Shown in pieces: positions 42,042 through 52,400 of a stretch of DNA of 64,000 bases (positions within the stretch are counted from its first letter, which is position 1; each line of letters begins with the position of its first letter). The notes under the pieces were generated by a model. It did not search any database and was not told where the DNA came from. It saw nothing but the letters and a program-made list of their open reading frames with translations. The position numbers and the translations under genes are program-made. Source of the stretch: Bifidobacterium [indicum] DSM 20214 = LMG 11587 (lineage in GTDB: Bacteria > Actinomycetota > Actinomycetes > Actinomycetales > Bifidobacteriaceae); assembly GCF_000706765.1 (NCBI RefSeq), contig NZ_CP006018.1:186001-250000 (forward strand), read 5' to 3'.

Positions 42042-43478
42042 TCAGGCCTCCTGATCGTCCGCGTGAGAGAATCTACGCACCTTCAGCGAGATGACCAGGG
42101 CGATGACAATCAGGACGATGGTGAACCAGATGCCATAGTGGGTCCCGTTGGTGAAGGCCGCGGCCTTGTCGGTGGTACTTGCGTGGGATTCGCCAATGGC
42201 CAGGAGCGAAGTCGCCACAGCCGTCGCCACTGCACCGACGATCTGCTGCATGGTGTTGATGATGGTGCTGCCGTCGCCGGACTGGGCACCGGTCAGGGAA
42301 TTCAAGGCATAGGTCTGAGCCGGTGACATGGCCAGGGGGCAGCCGATCATCAGGATGACGTGGGCCGCCACCACGAAGAGGGCCGGGCTGTTCGGGGTGG
42401 CGAAGAGCAGCATGACGCCGCCGATCAGAGCCACGATGAAACCGACCCTGACGGGGATACGGGCGCCGAATCCGTCATAGAGCCTGCCTGCGAACGCCGA
42501 GACCAGGGCGTTGATGACCCCTCCGGGGAGCATCAGGATACCGGTCATGGCCACCGGCAGGAGGAGTCCGCGCTGGAGGAACTGGGGCAGGATGTACATG
42601 GACGAGAGGATGACCGCGAAGTCCAGCATGACCAGGGTTGCGCCATAGCGGAAGGCCGGGATGGAGAAGATGCGCAGGTTCAGCACGGGGTTCTCCATGC
42701 CCAGCTGGCGGCGCACATAGAGCACCAGGGCGATGATGGCCACAACCAGCACAGTCAGGGTGACAAGGGAGTCCCAGCCGTACTTGCTGGCCAGGCTGAC
42801 ACCCGCCACGAGGCCGCCGAAGCCGATGATCGATTCCAGAATGGAGAGGAAGTCGGGCTTCTGCCTGGTGATGGTTCCCACATTCTTCAGGAAGAAGATG
42901 GCGAAGATCAGGGCAACGACCAGGAAGGGGGTGAAGAGCCAGAAGACCCAGCGCCAGGAGAAGCTGCCCAGGACCAGGCCGGTCAGGGTGGGGCCAATGG
43001 CCGGAGCGAACATGATGACCAGGGCGCACATGCCCATGACCGTGCCCAGCTTGGCCGGGGGGAAGATCAGCATGGCCACCGTGAACATGAGCGGCAATAT
43101 CAGACCCGTGCCGATACCCTGAATCAGCCTGCCGGCAAGGAGGATGCCGAAGTTGGGTGCCAAAGCGGAGATAACAGAGCCCACCAGGAAGGCGGCCAGC
43201 CCGAAGATTACGGTCTGCCGGGTCGTGAACCACTTGGAAATCAGGCTGGAGAAGGGCAGGACGATGCCGATCACCAGCATGTAGCCGGTGACCAGCCACT
43301 GGACCGTGGCACCGGGTATGTGCAGGCTCTCCATCAGGTTGGGCAGGGCGATGTTGAGCGAGGTCTCACTCAACATGCCCACGAATGCGCCTATCATCAA
43401 GGCGGCGATGGCGGGCCAGGGGTGGTCGACCTGGACCCTCGATTGTGTCGGGGCTGCAGGCTTGGACGGTTCTTCCAA
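42042..43478 (-). CDS. MFS multidrug exporter, DHA2 family
   Basis: 478 residues if translation starts at the TTG at 43478, which has GGAGAGG 3-4 nt upstream; the frame has no ATG before the first membrane segment. About 14 transmembrane segments, with DHA2 signatures: SLNIALPNLMESL and WLVTGYMLVIGIVLPFSS near the first two segments, GRLIQGIGTGLILPLM (motif for drug:H+ antiporters), and CALVIMFAPAIGPTLTGLVLG (motif C, antiporter). Exports an unknown drug or metabolite. The neighbours give no further clue. Confidence 0.9.
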   Translation of the reverse strand: MEEPSKPAAPTQSRVQVDHPWPAIAALMIGAFVGMLSETSLNIALPNLMESLHIPGATVQWLVTGYMLVIGIVLPFSSLISKWFTTRQTVIFGLAAFLVGSVISALAPNFGILLAGRLIQGIGTGLILPLMFTVAMLIFPPAKLGTVMGMCALVIMFAPAIGPTLTGLVLGSFSWRWVFWLFTPFLVVALIFAIFFLKNVGTITRQKPDFLSILESIIGFGGLVAGVSLASKYGWDSLVTLTVLVVAIIALVLYVRRQLGMENPVLNLRIFSIPAFRYGATLVMLDFAVILSSMYILPQFLQRGLLLPVAMTGILMLPGGVINALVSAFAGRLYDGFGARIPVRVGFIVALIGGVMLLFATPNSPALFVVAAHVILMIGCPLAMSPAQTYALNSLTGAQSGDGSTIINTMQQIVGAVATAVATSLLAIGESHASTTDKAAAFTNGTHYGIWFTIVLIVIALVISLKVRRFSHADDQEA

Positions 43479-43645
43479 TGTTCCTCTCCTTCTCAAAGCA
43501 AACAGGTTGTCATATTAGGGAGTGAAACGACTTTTCGTAAGTCGGCATGTCTATTGAAGCCCCGGGCTTTTCCTGAGAACGCGTGGGCAGGGCGCTGAAT
43601 CACATCGCCGCCGAACGGAGGAACTCCGTGACCTCTGACGGGTTC

Positions 43646-46165
43646 CTATCCGGCCAGGTAATTCCTCCACCCTCCATGGCGCTTCAGGAAGAGATTCGTC
43701 AGGAAGATGGAGGTTCCAAGAAGGGAGGCTCCCGCCAGCAGCGATCCGATGATGGCCTTGGTTGGATCTCCTCCTGCCAGCGGCAGTTGGTAGGAGGACG
43801 CTACGATGGTGAAGGTGGCGTCGTTCATGCTGTAATCGACATCGAACCACTTGGTGCCCACGTGGTTCACATCCAGCTGGCTGACGATGTGGGCCTTTCC
43901 CCGTGCACTCAGTCTGACCTGGTAGGTCCCCACCGCGGTGGCCCCCTCGCCCAGAACGGTACCGTCATCCTTCTGTACCTGCAGATCGCCTGAGGTCAGG
44001 GAGAGGTTGGCCGGGTAAACGGTGGTCCCATCGGTATCGTAGATGGTCACGGAGTACTTCCCGGTTTCGGGTTTCAGCATCTCCCCGGTCCTTGCTACGG
44101 ACGAGCTTCCGGTGAGCTTCGCCGTGAGATGGTGCGTGACGTTGATATTGGCATCGCCGATTAGAAGAGCACTGGTGCTCCCCCTGGGGTATCTGAACTG
44201 GACGTGCCAGGCACCCTCCCCGTTCAGCGTCTGCGACATGTTGCTGTGATCCGGGCTGCTATTGGACTGCACCACGCCTTGGGGGTTGGTCAGGATGATG
44301 TCGAGGTCGTCGAGGGTCAGGTGGTTTCCGTTCCCATCCGTGGCCGACATGAGGTTCTCATAGGGCGTCCACCTGGCTCCATAGGAGCTGTAGGAGTCAC
44401 GGACCCTGATTCTGTCCGCGTTCAGATATACCTGGTAGTAGCCATTGAAGACGGACCGCCCGTTCATCTCCATGTCCCAGGCGAAGCGGAAGCTGCTTGT
44501 GCCATGTGGAACGGTGAACTTCCCGTCCGTCGGGGAGTATGAGACCCCGGTGGAAGACCACACGTTGTTGGGATTGATATCGATATGGTCCAGCTTCTGT
44601 CCGGCGACATCGGTTTCGCCGAAGAGCTCACTAAAAGTGATGCTGGGCTTGTTGGGAGCGAAGTAGATGGTGGCGTTCTCGATATTGGCCGGCGAGGTGC
44701 CACTCAACCGGGCCGAGGGGAGAAACAGTTCGGAGATGTTGTTGTAGTCGAAGGCATGGTCGCCGATGCTGACGGGTTTGGTGGAATGCACCGATGTGAT
44801 CAGGTTGCCCACGAAGGCGAGTTGGCCGATGTTGGTCAGGTTGTCGGGGAATATGAGGTCCTTGGAATTCGCGCCCCCCATGATGCGGTTGTAGGCGAAG
44901 GCGGAATTGCCGATGGTCTGCAGTGCGGAGGTGGCCGGTAGATCCAACCTGCTGATGAGATTGCCGAAGAAGGCTCTGTCGGCGATGGTCTTCAGGTTTG
45001 GCGGAAGGGTGATGCTGTTCTGGATCCTGCCGTATATGAAGGCCTCCGTGCCGATGCTGGACAAGGAGTCCGCCCCGCTCATGTCCAGCTGAGTCAGGTT
45101 CGATATGCTGCCGAAGGCGTTGTCGCCGATGGTCTCCACCTTTGGGGGTATCGCGACCGAGGTCAGGTGGGTGTTCCAGAAGGCGCTCTTCCCGATGCTG
45201 GTCAGGGAGGTGGCCTGGCTGAAGTCAACGGTGGACAGTGCGGATGAATTGTTGGGGCTGTGGGAAAAGGCGTTGTCGCCGATGGTCTTTACCTTGCCGG
45301 GGATGGCTACCGAGGTCAGACCGGATCCGTAGAAGGCGTAGGCTCCGATGCTGGTCAGGGAGGTGGCCTGGCTGAGATCGAGGGTGTTGAGCCTGTTGGC
45401 GTGGGTGTCATTGTTGAGGAAGGCCGAGTTCCCGATGGTTTCCACCTTGCTGGGGATGGTGATTGAAGGGATGTCGCTGTATGCGAAGGCCTGTTCGCCG
45501 ATGGTCTTCAGATTTGAGGACAGGTGGATGTCGGCGATCTTCGTGTTGTAGAAGGCTTCGGTCTTTATGGTCTCCACCGTGTCCGGCATGCAGAGATGGT
45601 TGATGACAAGGCTGCCGGGTTGATATATCAAGGCCTGTTCGCCGATGGAGGTCACCGTATAGGTGTTCCCGTTCTTGGTGAAGGTGCCGGGCAGGCGGAC
45701 CTCGCCTCCGGCCGGGATCCACCCCCAGTTGGGAATGTACTTGCCGAGTTCGGCGGTTTTGTTGGCCTCGCTGGTGATGGTCCAGTTCCACTTATCGGGT
45801 TCGGCCGCGACGGTGCATCCACCGTCTCCGGAGGTCGTGGTCGTCTGGGTTTCCTGGCTCTGTACCTGGTTTCCCTGCTCCTGCCGGGGTTGTGGGTTCG
45901 GGGTCTGCCCTGATGTCTGGGTCGGTGTTGACTGGTCCGGTTGCGGCTGGCCAGGTGATGGCTGACTCGAGGTCTGTGTCTGCTCAGGTGTCTTCGTGCC
46001 GCCGGCTTCGTCTGCCTGGGCGCTCTGCGGCACGCCCAGGAGCGTGAGTGTGCCCAGTAGGCCGATGACCAGCAGATTCGTTATACAGGTCTTGGCGCGG
46101 GACGTAAAGTCCCCAGAAGACAGGGAACCGCAACCTGTCCCTTTACCGCCCAACCTGTATGTCAT
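43646..46165 (-). CDS. Leucine-rich-repeat (BspA-type) surface protein with LPLAG anchor
   Basis: 839 residues. A long n-region then a hydrophobic core (NLLVIGLLGTLTLLGV) ending SAQA marks secretion, cleaved near residue 51. A Gln/Thr/Pro-rich linker (to ~110) precedes BspA/LRR_5 repeats of ~23-25 residues (pattern SIGxxAFxxxxLTSVxIPxxVxTIGDxAF) over residues ~150-510, then ~250 residues of beta-rich sequence including SGxLQVQKDDGTVLGEGATAVG, an MBG- or SpaA-like part. LPLAG at 794-798, a membrane span (IIGSLLAGASLLGTSIFLT) and KRHGGW end it, a sorting signal with Ala in place of Thr. GAGG lies 4 nt before the ATG. Likely displayed on the wall; role unknown. Confidence 0.85.
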   Translation of the reverse strand: MTYRLGGKGTGCGSLSSGDFTSRAKTCITNLLVIGLLGTLTLLGVPQSAQADEAGGTKTPEQTQTSSQPSPGQPQPDQSTPTQTSGQTPNPQPRQEQGNQVQSQETQTTTTSGDGGCTVAAEPDKWNWTITSEANKTAELGKYIPNWGWIPAGGEVRLPGTFTKNGNTYTVTSIGEQALIYQPGSLVINHLCMPDTVETIKTEAFYNTKIADIHLSSNLKTIGEQAFAYSDIPSITIPSKVETIGNSAFLNNDTHANRLNTLDLSQATSLTSIGAYAFYGSGLTSVAIPGKVKTIGDNAFSHSPNNSSALSTVDFSQATSLTSIGKSAFWNTHLTSVAIPPKVETIGDNAFGSISNLTQLDMSGADSLSSIGTEAFIYGRIQNSITLPPNLKTIADRAFFGNLISRLDLPATSALQTIGNSAFAYNRIMGGANSKDLIFPDNLTNIGQLAFVGNLITSVHSTKPVSIGDHAFDYNNISELFLPSARLSGTSPANIENATIYFAPNKPSITFSELFGETDVAGQKLDHIDINPNNVWSSTGVSYSPTDGKFTVPHGTSSFRFAWDMEMNGRSVFNGYYQVYLNADRIRVRDSYSSYGARWTPYENLMSATDGNGNHLTLDDLDIILTNPQGVVQSNSSPDHSNMSQTLNGEGAWHVQFRYPRGSTSALLIGDANINVTHHLTAKLTGSSSVARTGEMLKPETGKYSVTIYDTDGTTVYPANLSLTSGDLQVQKDDGTVLGEGATAVGTYQVRLSARGKAHIVSQLDVNHVGTKWFDVDYSMNDATFTIVASSYQLPLAGGDPTKAIIGSLLAGASLLGTSIFLTNLFLKRHGGWRNYLAG

Positions 46166-46238
46166 CAGTCCTCATCTCACTACCCCTACACCCTGCTGCA
46201 GGCTCCATGCGCACAAAGTGATCAGGGACTGCTTCCAC

Positions 46239-46268
46239 CTTATAATACGAATCCCGAAAAAGAATCAA
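46239..46268 (-). promoter_or_regulatory. Candidate promoter of the LRR surface gene
   Basis: On the minus strand TTGATT (46268-46263), 18 bp, TATAAG (46244-46239), about 75 bases before the ATG. The stretch is A/T-rich and stands out from its surroundings. Confidence 0.45.
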
Positions 46269-46341
46269 AAAAAGACGAAAAGTCCATAGATAGTCCGTAA
46301 GACCCAACGTGTGGTTCCAACTTCCTTTCAGGCTCTCAGAT

Positions 46342-46385
46342 TGCAATTAAGGGGCGGCAGGACATCCTGCCGCCCCTTAATTGCA
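46342..46385. terminator. Perfect 21-bp inverted repeat after giant gene 3
   Basis: TGCAATTAAGGGGCGGCAGG plus A (46342-46362), 2-nt gap, exact reverse complement (46365-46385). It starts 17 bases after the stop of the minus-strand giant gene. G+C-rich stem with A/T-rich feet (TTAATTGCAA) makes it a very stable, bidirectional intrinsic terminator. Confidence 0.75.
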
Positions 46386-46402
46386 TGCCCTTCCGGGTTG
46401 TT

Positions 46403-49400
46403 CTACTCCCGGGGCCTCTTCAACTGTCGTTGCCTTGCCGCGGCAGCCGCCATGGTCAGCAACCCTACGACCAGCAGGAGGACGATGCCGATGCCGCCTG
46501 CGTTTGGGAGCCTGGCAGTGTGCTGGTAGGTGTAGGTGTTGGAGGTGTCGTCGGGTTGGGGGTACCCGGCGATGGTCCACTGGATGCGGGCGGTGGTCGA
46601 TCCGGGTTCATGGGCAGGTGTGGTGATCTGCCAGGTGCCGTCGGGTTGTTGACGGATGTTGGTGCTGTCCTGCCCGTCGAAGGAGATTCGGGTGGGTACT
46701 CCGTCGGCTGGAATGGTGATGGGGGTTGCTTCGGTGAGGTCGGCGGATCCGGCTCTTGTGCCACCCTGGTGGTTGGTGTTCTGCCCGAATCCATAGGCCG
46801 TCCCGCTGGTTCCGATGGCCAGGCTGTGGTCACCTGCGGCGCTGATGGCGCGGGCGGTGAGTGCCTGATTGGGGGTATCAGGGTTCTTGGCCTGTGCGGG
46901 TTGCTGTGAAGCGCGCCCGTCGGCGAGCTGGCCGTGGGTGTTGTCGCCCCATCCGTAGACCACCTGATTGGTTCCGATGGCCAGGCTGTGGCTTCCCCCT
47001 GCCGCCAGCTGGGTGTAGGCGAACCCTTCGGGTGCGCCCTGGGGGAGCGGTACCTGGACGGGTACGGTCTGGTCTCCGCTCAAGGCAGGGGTGGTCTGTC
47101 CGCTGTTGTTGCGGCCCCAGGCCCAGGCGTGTCCGTCCTCGTCCAAGGCCAGGGCATGATAGGCACCTGCGCTGATCTGGGTGAAGACGGGGGCCTTGTC
47201 GGCTCCTGCGGGTGTGGCAATGGGCCCGGGCAGTCCGCTTCCGCTGCTCGTGCTGCCTTGGCCGAGCCTGCCGTTGGAGTTGGATCCCCAACTGTATACC
47301 TGCCCGTCATTACCGAGTGCCAGGGCGAATCCGTCTCCAGCGCTGATGCGGGTGTACCGGAATTCCGGTGCGGCTCCGGTTGGGGCGGCGACCCGGACGG
47401 GCAGGGCGGAGGAGGTGCTGGTGCCGTCGCCGAGGCCGTTGGTGTTGGATCCCCAGGCGTAGACGTTGCCGTCGCTGCCGAGTGCCATGAGCTGCTGACC
47501 GCCGACTGCGACCTGCGTATACCGGAATTCGGGTGCGGTTCCGGTTGGGGTGGCGACTCGGACGGGCAGGGCGGAGATGGTGCTGGTGCCGTCGCCGAGG
47601 CCGTTGGTGTTGGATCCCCAGGCGTAGACGTTGCCATCAGAGCCCAGGCCGATGCCCATGGATTCACCGGCCTGGACCTGGGTCCAGGTGAATCCGTTGC
47701 CTGCTCCGGTCGGAGTGGCGACTCTTACGGGGGTGGACCGGTCGGTGCGGGTCCCGTCGCCGAGCTGACCACTATCGTTGGATCCCCAGGCGTAGGCGTT
47801 GCCGTCTGAGCCGATGCCCAGTGAGTTTCGACTTCCTGCGCTGACCTGGGCCAGGCGCATGCCGCCTGGTGCGGGAGGGGTCAGGGTGACGGTCTCGCCG
47901 CCGGAGTCAATGCCATGATCCGGACTCAGCGTCCAGTGGCCGGGCTGGTGCCAGTGGGCGGTAAGGGTCATGTCCCGGTCGATGGGCTGGGTGAAGTCGT
48001 AAGCCGTATCTCCGTCAAACCATCCGTCGAACACATGGTCCGCTCGTGTGGGGTCGGAGGCGGGCCGTGACGTGGTCCCATCCTCGTCCACTGTGGCATC
48101 GGGAGGGACGGGTGTCCCTCCGTTGGTGTCGTAGGTGACGGTGTACCGGCTCGGGGCATAGGTGTAGTCCAGGTCGGTGTCGGGTTGTGGTTTGCCGTTC
48201 AGACTCCATCGGATGGTCAGGGGTACCTGGCCGGGCCGGTGCTTCCTCGCTGGTGCAGTGACCTGCCAGGAATCGTCGGTTTGTGGGCTGGGGTTTCCGC
48301 CAGGTCGAGCCCCGAATGCGGTCGAGGTGACCTGCAAGGCGGGGAAAGTGGTCTTTCCGGGTCTGGATCGGGGCGTGTCGGTTCCTTCGCCGAGCTGACC
48401 GTGGGTGTTGTCGCCCCAGGTATGCAGGGTACCTGCCGAGTCGATGCCAAGGGTGTGGCTCATCCCCACTGCGGCCCGCTTCCATGTGAAGTTCGCCCGG
48501 CCCGGGGTGGTGATGGCGACTGGCAAGATCTTGTCGGTATTGGTGCCGTCGCCGATCTGGCTGTTTGTGTTGCTTCCCCAGGTGTAGAGAGCTCCAGTGG
48601 AGATGATGGCCTGCGAGGTCTGACCCCCGGCGGAGACTCTCAAGATATCGGCACCGTAGGGCAGATTGGACTTGGTAGGCAGGGGGTTGTCGGCCTTTGC
48701 AGAGTAACTACCGATTTGGCCGTGCCGGCCGGAGCCGAATGCGTACACGGCGGTGGTGTCGGCGGTGGTGTTGGTTGCGATGGCAAGGGTGTGGTCCTTG
48801 CCTGCGGCCAGATACAACCAGGTGAAGCTTGGGGGCGCGCCGGTCGGGGTGCGTACGGGAGAGGGGGTGGCCGTGGTGGTGCCGGTCTTATTGTCTCCCA
48901 GCTGGCCGTAGGTGTCGTCGCCCCAGGCGTACAGGGTGCCGTTGTTGGCTATGGCGAGGGAGTGATTGCCGCCGGCCTGTATCTGTGTGTAGACCAGCCC
49001 GGGCGGCGTACCTTTGGGCATCGGGCGTATTGCGGGTGTGCCGGTGGCGCTGCCTGCCGTTCCGCGTCCGAGCTGGCCGTAGGTGTCGTTGCCCCAGGTC
49101 CAGACGTGTCCGGTCGTGTCCAGGGCGATGGTATGGTCGTCGCCGGTATTGATCTGAGTGAATCGTGTATCGCCAGTGGAGGCAAGCCCGGGTGTGGAAT
49201 CATCTCCGCCGACCGTTCCGCGTCCGAGCTGTCCGTCCGAGTTGTCGCCCCATGTCCAGATTCGTCCGGTGGTGTCGAGGGCTGCCGTGTGGTTCCTGCC
49301 TGCCGTCGCCTGGGTGAAGCGCACATCCGCAGGTGCGGCGGTGCCGGTGGGGAGGGTGCGTCCGGTGTGGGTGCCGTCGCCGATTTGGCCGTGGGTGTTG

Positions 49401-52400
49401 TCACCCCACGCGTATACCTGTCCGTCACTGGAAACGGACACGGAATGGGAGCCGCCTGCGTTGATGCCGGCTAGGCGGGCGCCTAGTGCTCCGGAGGGGG
49501 CGGTGAGGGTTACGGACGTCCCGCCTCCGGTGGGGCCGGATGCGGGTGACCGTGACCAGGAACCGGGACGGCTCCATTTGGCCGTCACAGTGGTGTCTTC
49601 AGAGATGGGCTGGGTGAAATCGTAGGCCGCTTCGCCCTGGAACCATCCGTCGAACTGGTATCCGGCACGGGTCGGATCCGTGTCAGGCCGGCTGGCAAGT
49701 CCCCACTCATCCACGGTCTGGACGATAACCGGGTCCCCGTTACCCGGGTCGAACCTGACCTGGTTCTTCAATGGCAGATATGTATAGGACAGGATTTCCA
49801 CACCCTGGTTTAGATCCGTCCGTGTCCATGGCACCCGTAGCTCCACCTGTCCCGGCGAATGGGCAGGAGGGCGCGCAATCCAGGAACCATCCGTCTGTCG
49901 CGTCACCACGCCCTGGGCCGGTACTCCGTCGAAGGTGACGCTGGACAGGGTCAACGGCCACGGAAACCATACGCTAGCGGGCTCGTAAGTGGTAACTGGC
50001 CCCTTTGGACCGCGTCCGAGCTCGTCGGCTGCGTTGTAGCCGAAACCGTAGGTGGAACCATCGGAGCCGATGATCAGCGTGTGACCACTGTAGCTGGAGG
50101 AGTTTGCTTGTAGGGTGTGGTAGGAGAAACCGTCGGGTGCGTCCTTGGGTGTAGGTATGAGGGTAGGCATGGGCACGCCCTTGCTGTTATCGCCGGTGCT
50201 GGTGGAGATGCCCAGCTGTCCAGAGTGGTTGCGGCCCCAGCCCCATGTACCTGTGGAGTTGATGGCGACGGAAGAGAGATTTTGCGAGGCACTGATGTCG
50301 GTGACCCCAGACAGGTTATCGACACGTCCGGGCCTGCCGGCGGGGTTGGCACTGTCGGGTGTGCGACCTAATTGGCCATAACCGTTGAGGCCCCAGCTCA
50401 GGACGGTACCGTCTGAGGCAATGGCCAAGGAGTAATCACCTCCTGAGCTGACTTTCGTGAACTTCAAATCACTGTTGACCGGACGGGGGCCTGGTCCTGG
50501 CAATGAGTCAGTACTTCCGGCACGCCCGGACCGCTCGTCAAAGTAACCCCAGGTCCAGGCGGTCCCGTCGTCGGTCAGTGCTGTGGAGTGCCGGTCGCCA
50601 GCACTGATGGCAACGAAGGTGGCTCCACTGGACATTGCCACTTTTGCGGGAATACCGTATTCCGCGGAAGAGGCGTACCGTCCGAGCGTGTTCCAGAAGT
50701 TTTCTCCCCATGTCCAGATGTTTCCGTCCTGGTCCAAGATCACCGAAAAGTCTTGGCCGGCGCTGACGGCAATAAACGTTACGCCTGTCGGCACGGAGAT
50801 TAAACCAGGCTTGTTGTTCGGGTTTGCAACGTCCGGTAAACGGCCGAGCTTGCCTTGACTGTTGTCTCCCCATGTCCAGACTCTGCCCTCGCTGTCCAGG
50901 GCCAAGGCATGTTTGCTGCCTGCGGATACCTGAGTGAATTTCACGCCTTCGGGCGCGGATACCTTCACAGGGGCGTTGGCTCTAGGCGATGTGGTACCGT
51001 CGCCCAGTTGGCCGCAAGAATTGGTTCCCCAAGCGTATACGTTCTGGTCGCTTCCCAGTCCCAACGAGAACCAACCGCCCGCTGCCACTTGGCTGAAGGC
51101 GATACGACTTGGTGGGTCAAGCCGTATATCATTGCCGCCTGTCCGCGGGCCTGAACTGGGATGGACAGACCACTGGCCGTTCCCGTATGTCCACCGGGCT
51201 TTCAACGTGATGGGGCTGGTAACGGGAGTGAAGAAGTCGTAGGCGACATCGCCCTGGAACCATCCGTCAAAGGTCCATCCATCCTCGGAGGGATCGCTTG
51301 GGCGCTGGGCTATGTCACCGACTACGACCTCCTGCTGGGGTATGGGGGCTCCGTGTTCGGATTGGAAGGTCACGGTGGTAGAGGTGCCGGTGTACGTGAA
51401 CTGATGGCCGGTCTCGTCGGGTTGCGCGATGCCGTCGATGGTGGATTGAATGGTGAGGTCGACGGTGCCGGGGCTTTGCCTGGGGGCGGTGGTGTGCCAC
51501 CCGTCGGCCCGACGGAACATGCCGGTTGCGTTGTTCTTGGCTCCGAATATGACGGTAGTGACCTCCCTGCTGATGTGTCTCCAAACCATACCCATCTTGA
51601 GGGAGCTTTTTATTTTGTTCTTGCCAAGCTCTCCAGCACCTTCATTTCCAGTGCCGTAGGCATTGCCGTCGGACCCGATTGCCAAGGTCCTGAAGTCGTT
51701 TTGGTTTGCAACATTAGGCGCGAAGCTGATGTACTTGAATCCGTCGGGAGCCCCATCGGGAGCAACCATGCGTGTTGGTGTGGCTGAGTCGGTGGTGGTG
51801 TTTATGCCGAGCTGTCCTTGATTATTCCGTCCCCAGGCCCAGCTCCCGATGCTGGAGGTGGCTGTTGAATATCGGGTTCCTGCGCTAATAACGCTGATGT
51901 CGGTCAGGCCGGGGACGGGCCCTGGTCGATTGGCCGGGTTGCGTGTTGTGGGCATGCGTCCCAGCTGGCCGTAATCATTGCTTCCCCAAGTTTGGAGGGT
52001 GCCGCCCGTGTCCACGGCCATGGAGTGATCTCCGCCGGCGCTGATATCTGTGAATTTCAGATTGGTATCGACCGCGGCGGGTGCGGTGCCGGTGTGGCCA
52101 ATCCAGTCCCCGTAGGTGTCTGCCCAGGTCCAAACGGTCCCGTCAGCTGTCAGGGCCATGGAGTAGTTTCTGCCCGCACTGATGGCTGTGAAAACGGTAT
52201 CTGCAGGGAGCTGCGCCTTACCAGGTATATCTGAGGGGTTGGAGCTACTGTTGGGGCGTGCAAGTTGATTGCCCCATGCAGGCCCCCAGGTCCAAACTTC
52301 GCCATTCTGGTCCAGAGCCATGGCAAAGTTTTGTCCGGCGCTGATGGAAGTGAATGTCACGCCTGTCGGCATGGTGACCATGCCGGGTCTGTTGGCGGGG

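Noticed and set aside
43554-43567. AAGCCC/GGGCTT palindrome after the LRR gene as a terminator
   Set aside because: The arms are almost contiguous, leaving no loop that could form in RNA.
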